Source of the DNA: Liolophura sinensis | Taxonomy: Eukaryota > Mollusca > Polyplacophora > Chitonida > Chitonidae | DNA: 64,000 nucleotides | Direction: 5' to 3' | NCBI RefSeq assembly: GCF_032854445.1 | Contig: NC_088302.1 | Span: 3,653,338 to 3,717,337 of the forward strand | In this document: one piece after another, positions 50,901 through 59,475 of the stretch | How positions within the stretch are numbered: the first letter of the stretch is position 1 | Layout: each line of letters opens with the position of its first letter | The notes under the pieces: generated by a model | Database searches by the model: none | The model's input: the letters and a program-made list of their open reading frames with translations, nothing else | What the model was told of the DNA's origin: nothing | Program-made: the position numbers and the translations under genes

Positions 50901-53367
50901 CATGAAAATGCTGTTTAATTACTGGAGTCTTTTTGCACGGACGATCACTGGAGTGTCCTGAATTCGAGACTTAATGTGGAATTGTTTTCATAGAAATCAG
51001 GTGGCCCTCAATCAAAGAGTCATTTACATGCTTTATCGCATTCTTTATTAACACTTATTTAAACTCATTAACTAGTTGAAAAGCAGTCACTTGAGGTATT
51101 TACAATATTTGATCTGTAAAGATCTTCAGTTTATGTTTGAAGAAATCAATGTTTCGTAATAGGTATTAACATCCACTCTTTTCGACGTAATAAAGGTATA
51201 AAGCCAGTATATCCGGATATCAAGTGTCTTTCAAAGCTTGGTTATCACTGTCGTTCCTCAATCATGGGGTGCACACCCTAGTCAGCTCGAATACATCTGT
51301 GCAGCTAAGCCGTCAGCCAGGTTTTTTAGATCGTTCAGTGGACACTGTATCGCCATTCATCGATAGATCAGTCGAATTTAACTGATAAGATTACACTTGA
51401 CCAAGGATACACCAGACTTATGACGTGTGGGTGATTACGCAATGGTCTCACTTGGGAAAGGCAACTTACTGGAGGCCACACCTTTCACCCACACAAATGA
51501 CCATCCATTAAAGTATGTGTTTATTTCCTTATTCAGCATTTGTTTTTGGTTTTTACCTTGTTACTGCTTAAGCCGTAGTGCTAGAGGGGATACAAGTTGC
51601 TATTTAAACATTTACATGAACATTTAGAATAAAATCCTAACTGAGGTAAACTGGCAAGAGGCCGTATTTCACCGCTTAAGTGTGACCATTTATAATCTAT
51701 CACACTGTCGTCGCTCTTGTTTTTCTCTCATTGTTGTAGTCTTTTATATCTTATTCCCCCACTAAGAAAAACAGAAACGTTTTTTTTTTCTTGTTTACTC
51801 AAGAAGGGTTTTTTTCACACTCGTTGAAACTAAGCGACTCACTGTACAAGTATAATATGTTCTGGTCTTCGTTAAACATTATACCATTTTTAGTGCAAAA
51901 CCCTGTGTGGCTCAGTTAGTCGGGTTTAAATGATGATGATGATCTATAGAAAATGGTGCAGATCAGGTACGATGTACACCACGATTGTACAAAGAGCTGT
52001 CAAAGTTCAAGTTCTCAACTAGTTAAAAAGATAAACCCACCGAATCGGGCAGTCGGTTTGGATCTATTCTCATTGATTGATGGCCGGATGAATGGAACAT
52101 TGGTAGCAAATGTGCGTTTGTCCCCTCGCGACTTATACAAATCATATCTGTAGGTGAACTGTCGTCTGCCCCATTTTTCGCTTTACGCAGAGGGCGTTTT
52201 ATGGAAGCTAATACGAAGGACTGCTCCTGTTGACAGGTAGAGACGGTCGGAGATAAGTACATGGCTGTAAGTGGGCTGCCAGAGCCGTGCGATGACCACG
52301 CCAGGTGTATAGCTAACTTGGCCTTGGATATGTTCGATTTATCACAGGATCTTTATGACCCGGATGGGAATGCCATAATGGTAAGGTGCTACTTCACATA
52401 TCTTACGACTAAATGGATTTTGCACTCGAGTTGATGGTTATATTTTGACAGTTAGGAATGTCTTTGAGACATGCTAAATAGGTACAACTGTAGAATGGAA
52501 GCAATACTGTGTTCACGATACTGACGGGCAGTAGTCCAAGTCACAAACGTGCAATTCTGACAGGTATTCCCCGTGGTACACTTTCTTGAAAAACAGAAGA
52601 CAATATTTGAAACTTTCAGTATTTTTTTAGGGGGAGAATGGTTAGGCTTACAGTTCTCTTTTCTAAGTGCCATGTCAATGTCTTGGTAATAAGAATTTCA
52701 AAACTAACCTGTTTTCTGTCTGCAGATAACATTTGGTATTCATTCTGGAGAAGTTGTTACCGGGGTAATTGGGAAAAGAATGCCACGTTACTGTCTGTTT
52801 GGAAACACGGTTAACCTAACGAGCCGAACAGAAACGACGGGAGAAAAGGGCAAAGTGAACGTCTCGGAATACGCCTATAAGTAAGTCATTCTTACCTTCG
52901 GGCGCCGCTACGAGAAGGGAACGGTGGGAATTAACGTAATTTAAGTGGCAAGGTGAGATGCCGACTCAAGGAAGGCATTTATTAGAGCAACTTAAAAGTC
53001 ATCTCAGATATCCTCTACAGCTAAATTTATGTGCTGAAGTTAAGACGTTATCTTGTCTACTGCTGCTTTTGTACGGACTGGCTTATTCTCCAGACACATT
53101 CGTCTCACACAACTTTTGGGGGTATACAGCCCATTAATCCTGTCATGCGAAGGCGGTTCGTTAGTGTAGCCTCGCTCAGTTTAACTCGTCTTTAATCTTT
53201 GTCTTCTTTCCAGGTGCCTGCAAGAGCCCCAGTGTTACGACCCTAACTTCCGGTTTGATTACCGTGGTCCAGTGACAATGAAAGGAAAGAGAGAACCGAT
53301 GCATTGCTGGTTTTTGTCCAGGGTTGTCTGGCATCTCAAGGACTCGCCAATCACATCCTCTGTTTGA
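32144..53367 (+). CDS. GUCY1B1: Soluble guanylate cyclase subunit beta-1 (spliced, 8 coding exons)
   Basis: Joining 32144-32146, 34538-34611, 46863-46963, 47212-48211, 48569-48797, 52237-52380, 52726-52880 and 53214-53367 gives 1860 nt: 619 residues plus TGA, the same length as vertebrate beta-1. The product is the NO receptor subunit. With an alpha subunit it forms the cytosolic heterodimer that makes cGMP from GTP. Domains: H-NOX about 1-185 with axial heme ligand His105 (in LDALHDHL) and Tyr135/Ser137/Arg139 (YYSER), plus Cys78 and Cys122; PAS-like about 207-345; coiled coil about 350-395; cyclase about 412-605 with Glu471 and Cys540 as expected guanine contacts, and Asn547 and Arg551. Gly427 stands where catalytic subunits carry the first metal Asp, so an alpha partner is required. 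All introns are GT-AG and phases agree. The C-terminal tail (from about 605) is diverged. The assignment is near certain from sequence; the ATG exon is inferred. Confidence 0.96.
32347..33655. repeat. 27-bp minisatellite in GUCY1B1 intron 1, about 48 units
   Basis: The unit is ttgcagttatatgatgactg plus tagaacg. Common variants are ac(t/g)..tgtaga/tttaga and aacg/aaca, a few gttcta units, and two 24-bp units lacking three bases (near 32811 and 33051). Those two sit in a longer shared pattern about 240 bp apart, indicating a block duplication. The unit length is a multiple of three, so a 455-codon frame stays open; it lies inside an intron and is not a gene. Confidence 0.95.
33656..34537 (+). 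other. Remainder of GUCY1B1 intron 1
   Basis: Unique AT-rich sequence ending in the acceptor cttgttaacgtttgtttcag at 34537. Nothing else recognised. Confidence 0.6.
34538..34611 (+). CDS. GUCY1B1: GUCY1B1 coding exon 2 (residues 2-26)
   Basis: Encodes [19 protein letters not shown] and then AWEDI, ending with two bases of Lys26 before the donor gtaagt. This is the first helix segment of the H-NOX domain and is strongly conserved across animals. The acceptor is gtttcag. At 74 bp it is isolated by 2.4 kb upstream and 12.25 kb downstream, so automated gene finders could miss it. Confidence 0.96.
34612..38319 (+). other. GUCY1B1 intron 2, first part
   Basis: No internal exon was recognised. A 112-codon basic frame (34959-35297) has no recognisable similarity. 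Low-complexity tracts include a poly-T at about 36280 and a poly-C run at 37751-37762. Confidence 0.5.
38320..38503 (-). mobile_element. SINE family A in intron 2, inverted
   Basis: The family tail and 3' domain in complement (tttgattggtgttttacgcc, gtactcaagaatattt, then ccagcattacgatggg) continue to the region before the head (ggtggcaggctcctggg). The tRNA-like head is lost. It is antisense to the host gene. Confidence 0.88.
38562..38655 (+). repeat. Dispersed repeat family C, 3' segment
   Basis: tctgcataaactaggattct, then ggcctcgt and catgttattgtttattaaat, match 55740-55830. In this locus the 3' segment lies upstream of the 5' segment (38741-38900), so the copy is rearranged or two fragments are present. 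Confidence 0.55.
38741..38900 (+). repeat. Dispersed repeat family C, 5' segment
   Basis: It shares gacaagaggcggaatttcac, gttacgtgtgaccatttgc and tcacactgtcatcgctgctc with copies at 51.6 and 55.6 kb in the same order. Confidence 0.65.
38904..38944. repeat. (TTA)n microsatellite
   Basis: About 13 uninterrupted tta units directly follow the family C copy. It is probably length-polymorphic. Confidence 0.95.
38945..41346 (+). other. GUCY1B1 intron 2, middle part
   Basis: No exon or repeat recognised apart from a poly-T tract at about 41063-41082. Frames of 80 codons or so on either strand are treated as chance. Confidence 0.5.
41347..41624 (-). mobile_element. SINE family A, full length, with perfect 13-bp target-site duplication
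   Basis: agatactgttata at 41347-41359 and 41612-41624 brackets an inverted SINE inside intron 2. On the - strand it reads gttagcgcgctagcgcag (head), gagttcaagtccagcgc (box B region), body, then acggcgtaaaacaccaatc and an (aaat)n tail. It is the best-preserved family A copy in the window and a useful reference for the family. Confidence 0.96.
41700..41731. repeat. Perfect 13-bp inverted repeat at the start of the 38-bp array
   Basis: ttctgcagtatgt (41700-41712) and acatactgcagaa (41719-41731) are exact complements separated by 6 nt. The right arm is the start of the first array unit; the left arm is present only once, upstream. Confidence 0.9.
41717..42634. repeat. 38-bp tandem array in GUCY1B1 intron 2, 24 units
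   Basis: The unit begins aaacatactgcagaactcat and ends gcttaacctttgag. The 918-bp span is accounted for by 22 units of 38 bp plus two terminal 41-bp variants in which the first half is replaced by aaacacatatggctgact. Variation is otherwise minor (cccatg/ctcatg/ctcctg, acat/agat). Confidence 0.96.
42635..44337 (+). other. GUCY1B1 intron 2, distal part
   Basis: No exon recognised. Overlapping frames at about 43.65-43.93 kb on both strands have no recognised similarity. Confidence 0.45.
44338..44507. repeat. Two-copy tandem duplication, about 80-90 bp
   Basis: gatatcatgtataattaac (44338) and gatatcatatataattaac (44417) each lead to aaaataagattatcagtgaa, then atcacatcatttt and cacaacg. The second copy has a 12-bp insertion. 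Confidence 0.85.
44508..46862 (+). other. GUCY1B1 intron 2, end
   Basis: No exon recognised. It ends with the acceptor tttcttttgtatttctattcag at 46862. Confidence 0.5.
46863..46963 (+). CDS. GUCY1B1: GUCY1B1 coding exon 3 (residues 26-60)
   Basis: Completes Lys26 and encodes [19 protein letters not shown], then [14 protein letters not shown], leaving one base of Lys60 before gtaagt at 46964. This is the H-NOX region preceding the heme pocket, with the conserved YDL..AASKVL motif. Confidence 0.96.
47212..48211 (+). CDS. GUCY1B1: GUCY1B1 coding exon 4 (residues 60-393): heme pocket, PAS, coiled coil
   Basis: A 1000-bp exon with acceptor gatcttttcag and donor gttggt after AAGACGGACAG. It encodes [14 protein letters not shown] (Cys78), [19 protein letters not shown] (His105), FRC (Cys122), [15 protein letters not shown] (Tyr135, Ser137, Arg139), [15 protein letters not shown] (start of PAS), GILSH-like [42 protein letters not shown] and the charged helix ending [10 protein letters not shown]. 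Nearly the whole sensor and linker half of the protein lies in this single exon. A slightly later donor (gtaaaa at 48216) would not join in frame to the next acceptor. Confidence 0.97.
48569..48797 (+). CDS. GUCY1B1: GUCY1B1 coding exon 5 (residues 393-469): start of cyclase domain
   Basis: Acceptor cttttgccag; completes Arg393 and encodes [40 protein letters not shown] and [15 protein letters not shown], ending YK before gtaagt at 48798. In FSGIVGF the metal-binding Asp of catalytic class III cyclases is Gly427, the beta-subunit pattern. Confidence 0.96.
48798..49924 (+). other. GUCY1B1 intron 5, first part
   Basis: No exon recognised. A weak match to family D (aaaccaatttctaaacaaac, then gaagtaagaaa) is seen near 49270-49315 but is too short to call. 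Confidence 0.45.
49925..50152 (+). mobile_element. SINE family A with intact tRNA-like promoter, in intron 5
   Basis: The head ccgtggcctagtggttagcg contains tggcctagtgg, an exact fit to the tRNA box A consensus, and gagttcaagtcc as box B. Body and 3' domain follow (cctctccggtcgtaaattgg, aacctgcggatggtcgtgag, gtaggacgtaaaacaccaat) with a taaat-rich tail. It lies in the sense orientation of the gene and carries AATAAA in its tail. It is not a functional tRNA gene because the box spacing is too long and no cloverleaf closes. Confidence 0.92.
50153..51579 (+). other. GUCY1B1 intron 5, middle part
   Basis: No exon or repeat recognised. Confidence 0.45.
51580..51752 (+). repeat. Dispersed repeat family C copy in intron 5
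   Basis: In order: acaagttgctatttaaacat, ttacatgaaca, ctgaggtaaactggcaagag, gtatttcaccg, agtgtgaccattt, tcacactgtcgtcgctcttg and ttgtagtcttttat. It is one of the longest copies of this family. Confidence 0.65.
51753..52236 (+). other. GUCY1B1 intron 5, end
   Basis: Contains a short (gat)n run near 51930-51945. Ends with acceptor ctgctcctgttgacag at 52236. Confidence 0.5.
52237..52380 (+). CDS. GUCY1B1: GUCY1B1 coding exon 6 (residues 470-517)
   Basis: Phase 0 at both ends. Encodes [18 protein letters not shown], then [18 protein letters not shown] and a variable stretch ending in Met517 before gtaagg. Glu471 is the expected guanine-recognition residue (Glu473 in human numbering). The loop [11 protein letters not shown] is one residue longer than the vertebrate form. 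Confidence 0.96.
52726..52880 (+). CDS. GUCY1B1: GUCY1B1 coding exon 7 (residues 518-569)
   Basis: Acceptor ttttctgtctgcag. Encodes [36 protein letters not shown] and [15 protein letters not shown], then two bases of Lys569 before gtaagt. Cys540, Asn547 and Arg551 occupy the guanine- and ribose/phosphate-contact positions known for beta subunits. This is the most conserved block of the protein. Confidence 0.97.
53214..53367 (+). CDS. GUCY1B1: GUCY1B1 coding exon 8 (residues 569-619) and stop
   Basis: Acceptor gtcttctttccag. Encodes [20 protein letters not shown], then [16 protein letters not shown] and a diverged 14-residue tail ending SSV before TGA (53365-53367). The RGP..MKGK.EPM..WFLSR motif ends the cyclase core in all beta-1 subunits. 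The tail differs from the acidic tail of vertebrate forms, which is usual for this region. Confidence 0.96.
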
Positions 53368-54024
53368 TGGAAGCAGGCTTGAAACACTGTCCAAGCAGCC
53401 CCAGTAACTAAAACTATGTTGTATCTATTTGTGCACCAGGGTATACAAAACTGTCCACTGTGGTACAAATAACTTTCACTATGGTACAACAACCTCTCCA
53501 CCGTGGTACACGCATCTGTCCGATATTTGTTATAACTATTACATGTCACCCTTTGATGTTCCTATGATCGTTATGGATATTTATACCATATCAAGTACCT
53601 ATATGATATATTAATGCGTTGGCACACTTGTGCATGTAAAGTTGTTTGTCCAGCCTTTTGAAAGCACATTTCTCAGAACGTTTATACTGTTTGTTCATCT
53701 GGTGATCCACCTGTGTAGCCCATGTTAACAAAGTCGTTACTATGTAGGATGTTCTATATACGACAGTTTGTTCATAGTCTAGCAATAGGACAAAGCCTTT
53801 CACATATTTCGTGGACATATATGTTATATTTTGATGCATTGTTTATCCGTGTACAAATTGCTTTGATATCAGTAAAACCTGTATATTATCTTGAAATTGA
53901 TCATTTAGAATATTGCTGCGACCAAACGTATAACGGTATCAAATGAGTTAGACCTTGTCTGTGAGATTAACGAGTGATTGTATCGACACATATACGCATA
54001 GTGTATATAATGTACATTGTTGTT
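53368..54024 (+). other. Downstream region, probable GUCY1B1 3' UTR
   Basis: AT-rich with several gtggtaca-type short repeats at 53430-53510. No aataaa occurs before the SINE at 54036. The transcript end is not determinable from sequence. Confidence 0.4.
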
Positions 54025-54313
54025 TAACAATGAGCAGGTGATCTCTGTGGCCGAGGTGATTAGTTCGCCAGCGCGGCGCAATAACCCAGGAGCCTCATAC
54101 AAATGCGATCACCATGGGTGACCAAGCCAAGTTCATGTTGAGTTCCTCCTCGTCCGTACGTTGGAAGATGTTCCATCAACCTGCGGATGGTCGTGGGTTT
54201 CCCCTGGGCTCTGCCCGATTTCCTCCCACCATAATGCTCGCGTCGTATAAAGTGAAATATTCTTGTTAACGGCATAAAACACCAGTCAAATAAATAAATA
54301 AATAACAATGAGC
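54025..54313 (+). mobile_element. SINE family A with 11-bp target-site duplication
   Basis: taacaatgagc at 54025-54035 and 54303-54313 flanks a + oriented SINE. It has a degenerate head (tctgtggccgaggtgattag, ccagcgcggcgcaataaccc), the body with aacctgcggatggtcgtggg, the 3' domain (gcataaaacaccagtcaaat) and an (aata)n tail. It sits about 0.7 kb past the cyclase stop codon in the same orientation, so its AATAAA (54289) could serve as a polyadenylation signal. Confidence 0.93.
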
Positions 54314-55599
54314 GGATTCCAATATGCAGTCCTCTGTTATAAGTAACACCGCTGATATTGGTAGGCGTCTTTATGAACACGGTGTGAGTTGTACAAACAC
54401 TTCATAGGGCTGGTGTGGTGGGCAGATAAGGTCACGTGACCTGGCTTAACATTGATCTCTAGAGACCAATCTAATGAACCTGCGTCCATTCTCCAACAGG
54501 TTTATGATTGCTTTAACACCCCTGCCAAAACTAACACATGGGGTTTCCACACGTCAGGTGAGTCCACGTTATAACATTGGTCCGGTAATGTATACAGTCG
54601 GGATATAGACAGCAACGTCTGGGAGAGTCGTGTTATAGCGGTCATACACCTACCAAACTGACACATACATTCCAGCCATGCCAGACCAATATACCCAGTA
54701 ACAATGTCTGCAACACTTGCTAAATTGCCTGCGCATAGTATAACGTGTCTCGCTTTAGCCAGTGTATGGTACTACAATTTGTCAGAATAAAAACCTATAT
54801 GGCCACCTCTAGCGGATGACCGTGGAAATGGTAGAGCTTGTAGCTAAGACTTACGCAAGTGTCTGGTTGATCGGTTAATGATTTTTTGATTTTTTTCGTT
54901 TTGATTGTTGGGCAATACTCAAAAATTTTTCACTTATAGAACAGCGTCCAGTTTCATATCGGACGTGTGACATAAGTGATATTTGGCCGAAAGGAAGCGT
55001 TCTCTAATCAGCTTCATGGAAGAGTACACAAGACAGTTTGTCGATCGGTTATAGGCACTAAAACAGTGAAAGGATGAGAATTTAGAAAACTCTTTGATTA
55101 AGAATGGTGTTGCACCTGCATATCGTGTGGCAAAGTGACTGGGAAGAAATAGTTTGAAAATTGAACTATGGCTGGCTACCACAGTGTATATTTCACATAT
55201 TAGAGGGTCAAGATGCTGGCGACTTGACGGTGTAAGACATTATATTCAGCTGTTGGCAACACACATCTGAAATCACGCATACCATACATTTAGCCCATGA
55301 TTTTTTTGTAGTTATGCGTTTTGCACTTTGCTATCTGTATTATGTATCAGTTGAAGCTGGATCTCACGATCTCACAGCCTCATTGACAGAGGACTTGCGA
55401 TCTGTAGTATTTCACTGACATTACCATACAGTTGGATTGAATCTCCGAACTACTGAGTTACCTGAAACAAACTTTTGAGAAAATGCCAAAAGTTTACTTG
55501 AAAAACATTTAAAACAATGGATTATTAGATGACTGGGGATAGAAATACAGAACTTTACAGGCCAGCGTCCTGCGAAGGACAGCGGCAGACATAGGGATA
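54314..55599. other. Non-coding; possible eroded SINE A 3' end at 54892-54960
   Basis: A stretch resembling the inverted family A 3' domain (ttttgattgttgggcaatac, caaaaatttttcacttata) occurs at 54892-54960 but is very diverged. Nothing else recognised. Confidence 0.35.
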
Positions 55600-55838
55600 T
55601 TAAGTGTCAGAATAAATCCCTGAAGCAGGTAAATTGAAGACATGCCGTATTTCACCGGTTACGTGTGACCATTTGCCAATCATCATACTGTCGTCGCTGC
55701 TCTTGTTTTATTCGGTATGCTGTGGTCTTTGTTTTGTATGCCTGCATGAACTAGGATTCTGCAGATGGACTAAGCATCCCCCAGGCCTTATCTCATTGCA
55801 ATGTTTTCGTGTTATTGTTCATTAAATGTGACAAAAAC
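55600..55838 (+). repeat. Dispersed repeat family C, most complete copy
   Basis: Runs from aataaatccctgaagcaggt through catgccgtatttcaccggtt, acgtgtgaccatttgccaat, actgtcgtcgctgctcttg and gaactaggattctgcag to gttattgttcattaaatg. It joins the segments found separately at 38.56 and 38.74 kb. No tRNA-like head or TIR was recognised, so its class is unknown. Part of its core recurs again near 55970-56020. Confidence 0.65.
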
Positions 55839-57125
55839 ACATTATTTTGAACAATAAATTTAAATTTCATATTAACATAACTATAATTTTCAAACATAAT
55901 TCTGCATAAATCACTATATATACAATTACATGAACAGCTATACGATATTTGAACAGTTAGTATAAACCAAGTGACTATTTGTTCGCTTTGGTTTTATTCG
56001 CTATGCTACAATCATCTTGTATTGATGGGGCACCTGCGAGAGGCTGACAGGTAGGCTTACATCCGGGCATTTCTCACATAAACACGACACAGGCAAACGT
56101 CTCCCCTCGGCCAAAACCAACATTAGCGTATCCCATAGATGACAGGTAATCCACATTGATTTCTAATTAATGGTCGTCTATCCTCGTGGATGGAGTCTTA
56201 AGACAAGAATGTGTCAAATACACCTGCCAGAAGTGTCTAAATAATGATGGTTGTGTTACTGCTTAGCTTTGCCACAGTAAGCGAAAAGAAGTAGGTCTGC
56301 TCCCTACCATAATCAATACTGATAAAGTGTTTCTTACTGAAGGTAAAGTATTTTAAGGGTACGTCGATGTTCATCTTCCAAGATCTTCAAATTTTGCCAT
56401 GATCTTCTAGTAGACTCCACTGTGAACGATGTTAGAATGACATTGGTCAGATTCCATAAAGCTCAGGTATAACTGAGCCAGACCCAGACAGACAGTGTTG
56501 TGAGCCAGTAAGTAACTGAAGCCAGACAACTGTCCGATGTATTATACAAGACAATGCTTTTCTCGATATTAATTTGAAGTGTGAAACCCCAAAAAGTGAT
56601 GTAGTTATGAGCCAAACAAAGCTTGAGTGTTACGTCCATCCAGATGTTTTAGTTCGTGAACATGGTGAATGTGGTAAAAACTGGCGTTAATGGATTTTAG
56701 GAGACAGTCTGTAGTTGGGTAGCATAATTAATGAAATGGGATGATTCAGGTGCTAATGGATCACATTCGTGCCCGAGTGTTGTTAGTGAACATTACTGAC
56801 AGGTGGCAGAGCTTTGAGATTTCGTGTCAGCTACAACAGCTGCAAAGTGGACAAACAAAGTATGTCTCTTTGCTGAAGTATATTTTCATGGGTATTAGCT
56901 GTTATCATAACGAAAATCTATATCTTGAAAAGATAGTTGCTACGGATTAACACAACATGTGTACATGGAAAATAAAGAGCAGGGTGGAAATGTGGAAAAA
57001 TTGTTTACACCTCAAATATATCAAGAACGCTTTCCAGCATTCTGTATAAACCTTATCTTGCTGTCAATAGCCGTGTGTCTGTGTGTCAGCCTTCAAACAT
57101 AGTGGCGTTCTGGGTTAATAATCGC
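55839..57125. other. Non-coding, nothing recognised
   Basis: No supported exon. The family C-like core at about 55970-56020 is mentioned with the preceding entry. Confidence 0.35.
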
Positions 57126-57215
57126 GAAACCAATTTCCAGAAAAAAGCTCAACACTAACCAGCACGGAAGTAAGAAAGTATATCAACACAGACTCGTGCA
57201 AAGAGAGGCAAACAG
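57126..57215 (+). repeat. Possible family D fragment
   Basis: ccaatttccagaaaaaagct, aacactaacc and aagtaagaaagtatat align with the internal part of the copies at 17.9 and 59.15 kb. Partial and diverged. Confidence 0.4.
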
Positions 57216-58769
57216 ACTTTCTGCATGACCCAGAGTCAAATGTATTTATTTCTATAGGAGAGTATCATGTCAGTAGACGTTGACATGAGGGCTCCCTAAA
57301 GCTATAGACATATACTGTGAATCTTTAAAACTGTTAAAAGGTAGGAACTATGCGCCCTGAGCGTGTACGTCGACATTGTGAATTAGTGTATTTGTCTCCC
57401 AAGGACCGGACATCGCACGTGGAAATGAAACTAGCATGTCTCTAGTCTAGAAGGGATTTCCCTAGCCATAAATCTGTCTTATGATGTCATTACTTACGCG
57501 TTTGCCTCGTCTAGGGTACGCCTTCGGCTATGCCCATATTGACGAAGAACTGCCGGCGATAAACTAATCTTTACCATGGTACCTAGTCATCATCACAGTG
57601 GCAAAGGAAGAGAAATTAAACTTCGAGAAACATAAGTGCTCGACTACATACCAGGAAAAACAACCACGATACATGTTGGCCGGACCGAAGAGCTTACGTG
57701 AGAAAGGTTCGGGCACCTACCAATAAATGACATTTTTTTTGTTTTGGTTATAATTACTTTTAGTTAACATTGCTTCGCTTTTACGACGTTGTCTTGTGAT
57801 AGCAGGACGATTTCTTTTCCCTGTTTTCATCATGTTGCCAGACTTGCACTGGATGTCCTTTGAATGCACAGTAGAATGGAATTCAAAATATGGTCGCGAA
57901 TTAGTAGAAAACGTACTTAGAACCAATGCTTTGGACAAAAAACAAATACGAAAGTCAAAATATTTAAGGTGGAGAATTTGTGTACCGCTATTAGCGCGTT
58001 TATCATGTATATACATGTATGATATACAGAGACACACTGTCTCTTTTCGGTAGACCGTTTGATGCATTGTCAGACAATGATGTTCAAGGCAAAATGATCA
58101 ATGAATAACAGGTAGCATGGAAATGAATCATTGGCTAAGAATCATGGAAAGATGAATGATGATAGCGTCCGTGTATATTAACAAAAGTGGTGGGATTCTT
58201 TCCTATATGGAACGGAAAGAGTGTAGTCGAGATATGTCATCAAATACAAGGAAAAGGGAATACGAAATGACTATTATTACATACATAAATTTCCTAAACG
58301 GCTTTAGTGAAGTAGACAATTAACAGACTGACAATAATCAATAGACTGCAGCAAAATGTGCCTTTGTGCTCACTTTGATGACAAAATCCCAGTAATAGGA
58401 ACACAACATCAGACACTCTGGAAGGCAAAGTGACAAATATAAGGGTTGTCGGGGAATGTTTGTGGTTACATCCGGATAATTGGTCAAAAGGAATACATGA
58501 AGACACAGTCACTCATGTACCTTAAGATACATATCAGAAGCACAAAAGGTTAGTGAGGCATCACACAACAAAGTACTGACTGTTAAACAGTTTCATTAGC
58601 AGTCGCATCATACCCCGAGATTAGCTTTTGAGATTGTCTATACTTCTGTTTTTGACCTATTTCGGAATTTCAGTATATGCTTACAGAAAATAAATTTTAG
58701 TAAAATCAGCCAGTTAAAATTGTGTGTGAGTTTTTTTCAGCCGACAATGCAATATTTACAAAGTTAAAC
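57216..58769. other. Non-coding, nothing recognised
   Basis: A pair of overlapping frames (57717-58067 on -, 57796-58053 on +) has no recognised similarity. Confidence 0.35.
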
Positions 58770-58930
58770 GCTCACTGGTCAAGAAACCAAATGCCCAGAG
58801 TGGCAGGTTCAAATCCAGCTCGCACTGCTTCATGTGCGTCTGTTTTGAATGGATCCTTGAACCCATAAACGTTATTGCCGTTACTGGGAAATATTTTTGA
58901 GTTTGGAGTCAAATACAAATGAAATAAAAG
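58770..58930 (+). mobile_element. Degenerate SINE family A copy
   Basis: It keeps a box B-like ggttcaaatccagctc and, after a deletion, the 3' domain gggaaatatttttgagtttg plus gagtcaaatacaaatgaaat. The box A region is not recognisable. Confidence 0.55.
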
Positions 58931-59090
58931 CACGAATTACAGTTGGGATCACACTTAGTATAAAAATGTGACGTTCGGATATCGCTGTCTTGTGATTGGC
59001 GATTCACATTCCACACTGTTGTATGAGCGTTAAGTTCACAAAATGTCCAGAATTTTGAGCTAGTCAAATCAGTAACAAAACGGTACAAAT

Positions 59091-59310
59091 CTATGTGCCG
59101 AAATAGACTAGTCGTCAACCAAAATGGCTATTCCAGGTCAAGGCCAATTTCCAAAGCCAGGTTTAACATAAATCACATAAAGGAAAGCATACAAAGTACG
59201 AAATTAGGGCGAAATCAGGCAAGGAGAAGCAGTCAAGAGTTTTCAGTGATGCTGGAAATATACAAGATATGTTCCCACAGTTGCATCAGTATTCAATCGT
59301 GTACATGAAT
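59091..59310 (+). mobile_element. Dispersed repeat family D, copy 2
   Basis: Begins ctatgtgccgaaataga and parallels 17813-18025 for about 200 bp (gtcgtcaacca, attccagg, aaggccaattt, caaagtacgaaattaggg, tttcagtgatg). No coding capacity. Confidence 0.55.
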
Positions 59311-59348
59311 AAAATAATCGGAACTATACTCGCCTGAAGTTGTTTAAT

Positions 59349-59475
59349 CTATGCGTCGAATACATTCGTTAACCAAATTGAACGTTCCTGGTCAATTATA
59401 TCAGATTGCGGATTTGCTTTAACGCATAGACTTATTGACTGACGTCTGGTATACGAACATCTGTTTCGACGCATA
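59349..59475. mobile_element. Small TIR element sharing family D ends
   Basis: The left end ctatgcgtcgaa (59349-59360) and the right end ttcgacgcata (59465-59475) are inverted complements, separated by about 100 bp. The right ~45 bp is the inverted complement of the start of the 17.8-kb family D copy. This is the structure expected of a deleted MITE. Confidence 0.55.

Noticed and set aside
54892-54960. Additional SINE A copy
   Set aside because: Only loosely similar to the 3' domain, below what I would call without an alignment score.
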